A stretch of DNA of 64,000 nucleotides from JBDNJM01 sp041687755 (GTDB lineage: Bacteria; Planctomycetota; UBA1135; GCA-002686595), in assembly GCA_041687755.1 (NCBI GenBank), contig JBDNJM010000058.1, positions 62,001-126,000 on the forward strand, given 5' to 3'. This document shows, piece by piece, positions 57,636-64,000 of this stretch. The first letter of the stretch is position 1, and each line of letters begins with the position of its first letter. The notes under the pieces are model-generated. The model worked only from the letters and a program-made list of their open reading frames with translations, ran no database searches and was not told the origin of the DNA. The position numbers and the translations under genes were made by a program.

Positions 57636-58636
57636 GCGAAGGCCGGGAAGCGCTGGCCGGGCGGACGTTCGAAGCCGCGGTGTCCCAAGCACCGGGGCGC
57701 CTGCTGATCACTGGGGCCAACGGCTTCGTTGGATCCACGGCGCTACGGCGCCTGGAGGCGGCCGGTATTTCGGCCGTCGGGCTCGTGCGCGATCCTGGCA
57801 AGGCTGGCGCGTCGGGCTCCCTGCTCAGAGTGTCGGGGGATCTGGACGATCGCGCGGGGCTCGCGCAGGTCATCGAGCGCATTGCACCGGCCTGGATCTT
57901 GCATCTCGCCGCCATCGCCAGCCCGCGCGTGGCCAACGATCATCCGCGCGCGGCCTATCGCACCAACGTCGGTGGCACGCTCAACCTCTTGCGTGCGGCG
58001 CAGGTCGTCGGCGCCCGCGTCCTCCTGGCGAGCACGGCGCAGGTGTACGGGCGCCGGAACGGCACGCTTGCGGAGACCGATCTCCCGCAGCCGGGCAACG
58101 TCTACGCACGTACGAAGTTGGCCGCCGAGCGACTCGTTCTGCGCTTCGCCGAACGCGGCGGGGACGGCCTGGTTGCGCGCCCTTTCAACCACTCCGGCCC
58201 CGGTCAATCCGACGAATACGTCTTGCCGGCGTTCGCTCAAGCGCTCGTGCGCGCCCGGGACTTCGGTGCGCGCGTACCGGTCGGCAACCTGGAGCCGGAG
58301 CGCGACTTTCTACACGTGGACTGCGTGCTGGACGCCTACGGGGTGCTCCTGGCCCGCGCGCCGAGCGGCACGCTCGCAAACGTGTGTCGCGGGACCGCAA
58401 CGAGCATCGGCGCTCTGTTGAAGGGGCTCGCTGCGCAACTGGGCCTCGACGGTCCAGCGCTCGATGCTCTGGTCCAGATCGACCCTTATCGCATCCGCGC
58501 GGACGACCCTGCCGTGGTCGTGGGGGATCCGCGGCGCATGCAGGAGCTGGGCTTCAGCCCGACGCGTTCGATCGAGCAGCTGCTCGAGGACGTCGCAAAG
58601 GCCGCTCGGAGCACGCCGACTCCGCGCGCTCGCTGA
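57632..58636 (+). CDS. NAD(P)-dependent reductase/epimerase partner of Gmd (Rmd-like)
   Basis: 334 residues from GTG 57632 (GTGA overlap with gmd); the open frame upstream is a gmd shadow. RLLITGANGFVGSTALRRLE, WILHLAAIASPRVANDHPRA, VLLASTAQVYGRRNGTLAET, NVYARTKLAAERLVLRFAER (Tyr-Lys pair), VARPFNHSGPGQSDEYVLPA and FLHVDCVLDAYGVLLARAP. Reduces the 4-keto intermediate to GDP-D-rhamnose in Rmd-type enzymes; the FNHSGPGQ block and synteny support that over a generic epimerase, but GDP-fucose synthase or a talose-forming enzyme remains possible. Confidence 0.88.
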
Positions 58637-58680
58637 TCGCCGTCCACCGCAGCGCCGTCAGGCGATGGGCCAAAAGCACG

Positions 58681-58698
58681 TGAGCGAGACCTCGCTCA
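58681..58698 (-). terminator. Small hairpin between convergent genes
   Basis: TGAGCGA (58681-58687) pairs with TCGCTCA (58692-58698) around GACC. On the minus strand it is followed by CGTGCTTTT, so it could end the amidase transcript; it lies 26 nt after that gene's stop. Confidence 0.4.
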
Positions 58699-58723
58699 GG
58701 CAGCGCAAGGTTCTCGCAGCCTC

Positions 58724-59722
58724 TTACCGGGCCATGGACAGGTTGCCGTGCCCCGCCTTGTACTGGGCCAACCAGCGGGCGAGGTGCGTACCCGGGCACT
58801 CGGTGTTCTTGAAGTGTTGGTGGCCGTATAGCTCGCTGCGCGGGATGCGGTACTTGGTCTGCAGGTCGAGCAGCAGCGACTCCAGCGCGTTGAGGGCGCG
58901 CGGCGTCGGGCGCTCCAGCGCAAAGTGCCCGATGAGGCAGACGCCGATGTTGTCGACGTTATTGCTGCCCGTGGCATGGGCGCCCTGCCACTTGAGCCGA
59001 CGGCCCTCGTACATGCGGCCGTCGGGATCGATCAGGTAGTGGTAGCCGATGTCACCCCAGGGGCCGCCCTCCACCGCGGTGGACATGTGCTGCCCCTGGA
59101 AGGTGCGCAGCTGAGCGGCGACACTGGAAATGGGTGCCCCGGCGAGGTAGCCGGACTCGGTCGCGGTGTGATGGATCGTGATCCGGCGCCAATTCTGGCT
59201 CGCGGCGGTCATGCGGATGGGGACCCCCGCGGCGGCGCCCCACAGCGCGCGGGCGATGATCCGCGTCGGCACCGGTGAGCTGGCCGGCAGGACGCGCACC
59301 AGGGCCGCGGCGGAGAGTCCTGCTTCGGCGCGCGCTCGCTGATCGAAGTCGCTTTCCTTGGAGGCCAGGATTTTCTCGAAGCCGCGCGTCGCCGACTGCA
59401 GGCGCGCGTCCACCGGGGCCCCGGGGTCGCGGTCGTGGTCGGACTTGGCGAACGCCAGGCGACCCTCGGCCAGGGTCAGCTCACCCTCGAGCCGCTCCGG
59501 GATCGAAGCGCGTGCGCCCGAGCCCTCCAGCCAAAGTTCGATCGTGTCCAGCTTCTCCCAGGACATGGCCATCGCCTGCCAGTCGGCAGGGCCGCTGGAT
59601 CGCGGCCCGCCTGGGATCGCGCAGCCGACAAGGAGGAGGGCAGCGCTCCACGCCGCGAAGCGGCGCAGGATCTGGGCGGCTTCTGGGCGCTGGGTGGGGG
59701 CCTTCTGTGACTTAAGATGCAT
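58724..59722 (-). CDS. N-acetylmuramoyl-L-alanine amidase lipoprotein (PGRP/Amidase_2 family)
   Basis: 332 residues from ATG 59722. Lipoprotein signal with LLLVGCAIPGG; an ~160-residue helical N-terminal region of unknown type, then an amidase domain: NWRRITIHHTATESGYLAGA (Zn-His), GDIGYHYLIDPDGRMYEGRR, IGVCLIGHFALERPTPRALN and SELYGHQHFKNTECPGTHLA, where His and Cys eight residues apart complete the zinc site as in T7 lysozyme. It cleaves the MurNAc-L-Ala bond of peptidoglycan from the periplasmic face, in cell separation or recycling. Divergent from the TPR/gluzincin gene. Confidence 0.92.
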   Translation of the reverse strand: MHLKSQKAPTQRPEAAQILRRFAAWSAALLLVGCAIPGGPRSSGPADWQAMAMSWEKLDTIELWLEGSGARASIPERLEGELTLAEGRLAFAKSDHDRDPGAPVDARLQSATRGFEKILASKESDFDQRARAEAGLSAAALVRVLPASSPVPTRIIARALWGAAAGVPIRMTAASQNWRRITIHHTATESGYLAGAPISSVAAQLRTFQGQHMSTAVEGGPWGDIGYHYLIDPDGRMYEGRRLKWQGAHATGSNNVDNIGVCLIGHFALERPTPRALNALESLLLDLQTKYRIPRSELYGHQHFKNTECPGTHLARWLAQYKAGHGNLSMAR

Positions 59723-59800
59723 GGGTGATGAGAGGCTGGGTCAGGCGGTTGCTGACTTCCCAGGAACGCTGGAGCGCCCACTTCTCCAAATCCGGATTCG

Positions 59801-62800
59801 ATGACCAAGAGCAAAAAGCGCCCGAGCCCGATCGGGCAACTCCTGGGGGCCATGGGGACCCTTCTCGGTCTGCTGTTGGCAGGGTCCACCGCCTTTGCTG
59901 CCCCCCGGCCGGCAGCCTTGGCCGAGGGACGGACAGGGACCGGGGCAGCCGAACTGCCCATCCGAGGTCAGGATTTCGATGCGGAGCTGGAGGAGCTGTT
60001 GGTCGAGGCCCGCTCCCAGGCCGACACGGATCGGCGCCGCGGGCGCTTTCGGGCGGCCGAACTGGAGCTGAATGAGCTTCTCGACGAGGAGCCCGAGGAC
60101 TGGCGCACGCGTGCGTACCTGGCGCGGCTCCAGCGCGACCGCTCCGAGCACGGCGCCGCCGCGAGCAACGCCCGCCGGGCCCGGGAAGAGGGCCTGGCTG
60201 AGCTGCGCGAGACTCGACCGGGGTCCCAGGCCCAGGAGCGCCGGGATCTCGTGCTGGCGATCGAGACAGAGCTCCTGGTGGCCGCCGAATTGGCACAGCA
60301 GGACGGCGTGCAGGAGCTGGCCGACATCGTCGCGGAGCTCTCCCCGAACGCGGGCGCGGAGCCGCGCCTGGAGCTGGCTCTGGCCCGCTGGCGCCTGCAG
60401 CTGGGCCAGCGCGAGCTGGCCGAGGTGCTGCTGTCCTCGGCCGCGGGAGCCGAGCCCCAGGACGCCTGGGACGCGCTCGCGACTGCACGGGCCCGGCGCG
60501 CTCGCGGCGATCTGACGCCGGCGAGCTACGCGCTCGCCAAAGGGATCGAGCTGGCCGGCCAGCGCGAGCCCGAGCTCCTCGCCGAGCTGGCCTCGATCTA
60601 CTTCGAGGCCGACGGCGAAGTCGCGGACGAGCGCACCGCAGCGCGCAATCCCGGACCGCTCTACAAGGCGGCGATCGAGCTCAACGCGGCCGACGAGGGG
60701 GCGCTGCTGGGCCTGTTCGAACTGTACCGCTTCAACTGGCGCCGCCAGAGCGTCTCCGCCTGGGACTACCTCGATGAGCTGTTCGCTGCGCGCCCGGCCA
60801 GCGTGGACGCGCTGCTCGCCGCGGCGACGGCGGAGCTCGAGGTCGGCCGCCTACCCGACGTGCGCAAGCGCCTGGCGCGCCTTGAGGGGCTCGCGCCGGA
60901 GCGTCGGGAAGTGCGCTCCCTGAAGGCGGCCCTCGGCTGGGTCGAGCACCGCCGTGGGGACGCCCTCGCGCTGCTCGAAGCGCTCGCCGCCGAGGACCCG
61001 CTGGACAGCGCGCCCGATCGCACGGTCGGTGAAGTGCTCGTGGAGCTCTACCGCTTCTCAGAGGCCGTCGGCTTCCTGGAGTCCGCCGTGGAGCGCGCAC
61101 CGGGCGACTACCGAGCCTGGGCGAGCCTCGGTCGAGCGCGCGCGAACACCGGCGACGTTGCCGGCGCACGTGAGGCCCTGCGCCGCGGCGAGCGCGAGGG
61201 CGAGGGTCGTCGCAACGCCTTCGCCGAGAACCTCGCCACCGTGCTTGAAGCGATCGACGAGGAATTCGTTGAGCTCACGGTGGGCGACCTGACCTTCGCC
61301 TGGAACCCGACCGGCGCGGAGACACTCGCCGAGTACATGGTCCCGTTCTACTCGGCGGCCCGAGCGGACCTCGCGCGACGGTACGGGTACACCTCCGGCC
61401 CGGTGCGCATCGAAGTCTTCGACCGCCATCGGGACTTTTCGGTGCGCTCGACGGGCTTCGAGGGCTTTCCGGCGCTCGGGGTCTGCTTCGGGCCGGTGGT
61501 CACCGCCGTGTCCCCGCTCTCCGACCTGCGCGGTTCATTCTCCTGGGCGCGCACCGCCTACCACGAGTTCACGCACGTCGTGCACCTGGGCCTGTCCAAC
61601 AACCGCTGCCCGCGCTGGATCACCGAGGGGCTTGCCACTTGGGAAGAGGTCGCCCAGAACCCCGCCTGGACGCGCAACATGCGCGAGGACCTGCTCAACG
61701 CTCGCGCCAACGGCGACGTGATCCCGCTGCGCGATCTGAACGAGGCGTTCCGCGGCCCGCGGATCCTGTTCGGGTACTACCAGGGCGGCCTACTCTGCGA
61801 GATGCTGATCGACGCCTACGGCTTCCCCTCGATGATCCGACTGCTGGAGGCCTTCGATCGCGGTGACGACCTCGACGAGGCCTTCCGCAACGTCTTCGAT
61901 CTCAGCCCGGAGGAGGCGGATGTGATGTTCGCCATCCGGGTCGACGAGTTGCTGAGCGGGATCGAGCTCGAGCCGCTGTGGAGGCCGGAGCGGATCGCCG
62001 CCCTGCGCTTCGAGCTGGGCCGAACCCCGCCTGAGGACGCCGCTGAGCGCAGGGCATGGCGCGCGGGCTGGGCGACCGTCGCACACGGCTCGTTCCAGCG
62101 CGGCAACCGCGTGGACTCGGAGGAGGCGCTGCGCCTCGCCAGCCGCGACACCGGCGGCGACTCAGGCGACGTCGAGCCCCGGAGGCTGTCGCTGCTGCGC
62201 GGGCAGATGGCGGTCCAGGCCGGCGACGGCCCCGCGGCCATTGGGCACTTCAATCGCTTCCTCGACCTCGGCGGCGAGGACTTTCGGGCGCGGCTGATCC
62301 TGGCCGGCGATGCGGCCGACAACAACAACGAAGAGGACGTCGAGCGCCACCTCATGGCGGCGGAGCAGGCCTTTCCCGGCTACCCAACGGCGGAGCTGGC
62401 GGCCGAGATGGTGCTCGCTAGCTTCTACCTCGAGCGGGGGGACGAGGATCGCTCCAACGCTGCCCTCGAGCGCTGGCTGAACTACAACGCCGATCAACTG
62501 GAGCACCAGCTAACCGTCGCGCGCTGGCACGCGGGCAACGATCGCCCGTCCGAGGCGGCGGTGCGCTTCCAGCTGGCGAACGATATCGAGCTCTTCCGCC
62601 GGGACCTGCACCGTGGTTGGGGCCGGGCCCTGCGCGCCGCGGGCGAGCCCTCCCAGGCGCTGCGCGAATTCCGCGTGACCCTCGGCGTGCCGCCCTCGCT
62701 GGACTCGCGCAACCGCGACGAGCTCAGCGGAACCCCGCTCGCTGAGCTGCACACGTGGATCGGCGAGTTGGAGCTGGAGCTGGGTCGACCCGAGGCGGCG

Positions 62801-62884
62801 CGCGAGGCCGCCGGTCTCGCGCTGGAGGCCAAGCGCGGCTTCCGGGACGCCGAGCGCCTGCTGAAGCGGATCGACGAGCAATGA
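59801..62884 (+). CDS. Secreted TPR protein with gluzincin-type peptidase domain
   Basis: 1027 residues. Signal peptide IGQLLGAMGTLLGLLLAGST with an AFA-type site; ~20 TPR-like helical pairs follow to ~500 (RRGRFRAAELELNELLDEEP, WRLQLGQRELAEVLLSSAAG, SFGRARANTGDVAGAREALR-type blocks). A zinc-peptidase domain at ~530-700 carries AYHEFTHVVHLGLS (HExxH at ~588-592) and CPRWITEGLATWEE with the Glu ligand about 22 residues on; further TPRs run to the C terminus (EQLEHQLTVARWHAGNDRPS). This TPR-gluzincin-TPR architecture is common in Planctomycetota and Myxococcota; specificity is unknown. The stop overlaps the tmk start (ATGA), which is unusual coupling for an exported protein. Confidence 0.82.
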   Translation: MTKSKKRPSPIGQLLGAMGTLLGLLLAGSTAFAAPRPAALAEGRTGTGAAELPIRGQDFDAELEELLVEARSQADTDRRRGRFRAAELELNELLDEEPEDWRTRAYLARLQRDRSEHGAAASNARRAREEGLAELRETRPGSQAQERRDLVLAIETELLVAAELAQQDGVQELADIVAELSPNAGAEPRLELALARWRLQLGQRELAEVLLSSAAGAEPQDAWDALATARARRARGDLTPASYALAKGIELAGQREPELLAELASIYFEADGEVADERTAARNPGPLYKAAIELNAADEGALLGLFELYRFNWRRQSVSAWDYLDELFAARPASVDALLAAATAELEVGRLPDVRKRLARLEGLAPERREVRSLKAALGWVEHRRGDALALLEALAAEDPLDSAPDRTVGEVLVELYRFSEAVGFLESAVERAPGDYRAWASLGRARANTGDVAGAREALRRGEREGEGRRNAFAENLATVLEAIDEEFVELTVGDLTFAWNPTGAETLAEYMVPFYSAARADLARRYGYTSGPVRIEVFDRHRDFSVRSTGFEGFPALGVCFGPVVTAVSPLSDLRGSFSWARTAYHEFTHVVHLGLSNNRCPRWITEGLATWEEVAQNPAWTRNMREDLLNARANGDVIPLRDLNEAFRGPRILFGYYQGGLLCEMLIDAYGFPSMIRLLEAFDRGDDLDEAFRNVFDLSPEEADVMFAIRVDELLSGIELEPLWRPERIAALRFELGRTPPEDAAERRAWRAGWATVAHGSFQRGNRVDSEEALRLASRDTGGDSGDVEPRRLSLLRGQMAVQAGDGPAAIGHFNRFLDLGGEDFRARLILAGDAADNNNEEDVERHLMAAEQAFPGYPTAELAAEMVLASFYLERGDEDRSNAALERWLNYNADQLEHQLTVARWHAGNDRPSEAAVRFQLANDIELFRRDLHRGWGRALRAAGEPSQALREFRVTLGVPPSLDSRNRDELSGTPLAELHTWIGELELELGRPEAAREAAGLALEAKRGFRDAERLLKRIDEQ

Positions 62885-63483
62885 GCTCAGCGCGTTTCAT
62901 CGTCCTAGACGGCGTCGACGGCTGCGGCAAGAGCACCCAGGCCAAGGCTCTGACCGCGGCCCTCGAGGCTCGCGGTCGCCACCCCCTGCATCTGCGCGAG
63001 CCGGGCAGCAGCGCCGCAGGCGAGGCCATTCGGCGCACGCTCCTTAATCCCGAGCTGACCCTTGGGCCGGCCACCGAGACGCTGCTGTTCGCCGCTGCTC
63101 GGCGGCAGACCATGGAGGAACTTGTCGTTCCCGCTCTCGCCGCCGGGCGCGACGTTGTGTGCGAGCGTTTCCACGCCTCGACCTTCGCCTACCAGGCCTT
63201 CGCGGGCGAACTCGACGAGGACCACGTCCTAGGCCTGCTCGAGCGCTGGGCCAGCCCGGTGCTGCCGGAGGTCGAGCTGATCTTGACCCTTCCGGCGCAG
63301 GACGCGGGGCGCCGACGCGGCGCGCCCTCCGACCGCATCGAGGCCAAGGGCATGGAGTTTCAGCAGCGCGTGGCCGAGGGCTACGCGCGGTATCTGGAGC
63401 TCTGCCCGCGCGCCGTCGCCGTGGACGCGCGCGGCACGGTCGAGGACGTCCACGCGCGCGTGCTGGGGGTGTTGGACGCATGA
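62881..63483 (+). CDS. tmk: Thymidylate kinase
   Basis: 200 residues from ATG 62881 (ATGA overlap). Phosphorylates dTMP to dTDP. P-loop VLDGVDGCGKSTQAKAL, LREPGSSAAGEAIRRTLLNP (the dTMP-binding R-E-P-G), DVVCERFHASTFAYQAFAG (usually DRYxxS; the Asp is Glu here) and the LID RRRGAPSDRIEAKGMEFQQR, with Arg in the LID as in E. coli-type enzymes. Downstream holB overlaps by 4 nt, the common tmk-holB order. Confidence 0.95.
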   Translation: MSSARFIVLDGVDGCGKSTQAKALTAALEARGRHPLHLREPGSSAAGEAIRRTLLNPELTLGPATETLLFAAARRQTMEELVVPALAAGRDVVCERFHASTFAYQAFAGELDEDHVLGLLERWASPVLPEVELILTLPAQDAGRRRGAPSDRIEAKGMEFQQRVAEGYARYLELCPRAVAVDARGTVEDVHARVLGVLDA

Positions 63484-64000
63484 ACTTGACCGAACCGATC
63501 GCCCACGGAGAAGCGGTGCGCGGGCTCTGGCGAGCCGCCGCCGCCGGACGCCTGGGGCACGCGCTGATGTTCACGGGCACGCCGGGGACCGGACGCTTCA
63601 TGAGCGCGAGCTGGTTCGCTGCCGGCCTGCTGTGCGATGGCGGGCCCCTGCGCACCGGCAGCATGTCGGACGCCTGGAGTCCGTGCGGCACCTGCCCGGC
63701 CTGCAAGAAGCTGCAGGCCGGCGAGGCCGGCGGCAACCACCCCGACCTGCTGTGCATCGACCCGGTCGCTGAGGGCGCGTCCGAGATCGTGGTGTCGCGA
63801 ATCGCCCTGCGCTCGGGTGACTCCAAGGACGAGCGCGTGCCGATGGCTGCGTTCCTGGGGCTGAAGGCCTCGGAGGGCGGCGCGCGCGTCGTGCTGATCC
63901 GTGAGACCGAGCGCATGAACGAGAGCGCCCAGAACGCGTTGCTCAAGACGCTCGAGGAGCCGGCGCCCAACACCTATCTGATCCTGGAATGTGGGCAACC
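63480..64000 (+). CDS. holB: DNA polymerase III subunit delta' (3' truncated by window edge)
   Basis: First ~173 residues from ATG 63480 (ATGA overlap with tmk). MNLTEPIAHGEAVRGLWRAA, LGHALMFTGTPGTGRFMSAS (a P-loop in which Lys is replaced by Arg, as in the non-ATP-binding delta'), the zinc module CGTCPACKKL after PC, then ARVVLIRETERMNESAQNAL and LLKTLEEPAPNTYLIL, the conserved NALLKTLEEP block. Part of the clamp loader that opens the beta sliding clamp. The rest lies beyond base 64000. Confidence 0.93.
   Translation, partial: MNLTEPIAHGEAVRGLWRAAAAGRLGHALMFTGTPGTGRFMSASWFAAGLLCDGGPLRTGSMSDAWSPCGTCPACKKLQAGEAGGNHPDLLCIDPVAEGASEIVVSRIALRSGDSKDERVPMAAFLGLKASEGGARVVLIRETERMNESAQNALLKTLEEPAPNTYLILECGQ

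Overview
This is a GC-rich (by eye well above 60% G+C), densely packed bacterial chromosome segment in which most neighbouring genes overlap by 4 nt (ATGA/GTGA). Housekeeping blocks (rplT-pheS-pheT, a complete trp operon with a DAHP synthase, tmk-holB, alanine dehydrogenase, uppP) frame a large surface-polysaccharide locus. The sulfatase-fold proteins, TPR/gluzincin protein, B12-radical SAM proteins, DUF5658 protein and FG-GAP/VCBS-like debris suggest a Planctomycetota-like organism. That assignment is inference; no rRNA is present to test it.

Layout. 1-3931: end of rplT, then pheS-pheT. 4163-11906: a B12-type radical SAM protein, a minus-strand set (sulfatase-fold lipoprotein, NAD-dependent epimerase, fused membrane/spermidine-synthase-like protein) and an MTA/SAH-nucleosidase-like protein. 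12092-37487: the polysaccharide locus, with a polyprenyl-phosphate sugar transferase (initiation), eight GT4 glycosyltransferases, a Wzx-like flippase, an (alpha/alpha)-toroid protein, a metallopeptidase/ATP-grasp pair, a membrane sulfatase-fold enzyme, a second B12-radical SAM protein, a GNAT protein and a polysaccharide deacetylase. 37617-41374 (minus): a carbamoyltransferase operon with an SGNH-DUF5989 fusion and two very small membrane proteins outside usual ORF size limits. 41761-45146: a GT-C-like membrane protein and an HtrA protease. 45642-45718: tRNA-Val(GAC) with its own promoter and an adjacent 22-bp tandem repeat. 45990-48094: alanine dehydrogenase and UppP. 48390-56568: trp leader peptide, attenuator, trpEGDCFBA, a short chorismate-mutase-like ORF and DAHP synthase. 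56655-58636: GDP-mannose dehydratase and a partner reductase. 58724-64000: a lipoprotein amidase, a TPR/gluzincin protein, tmk and the start of holB.

The clearest new observation is an unannotated 32-residue leader ORF with three consecutive Trp codons, followed by a 15-bp terminator hairpin, upstream of trpE: a textbook-looking transcription attenuator for the whole trp-aroF operon. Other points of interest are the carbamoyltransferase/DUF5989 operon, several likely leaderless promoters (TAGnnT 6-9 nt before the start codon), recurrent short tandem repeats in intergenic spacers, a decayed FG-GAP gene, and Thr in place of the usual Cys/Ser in both sulfatase-fold enzymes.
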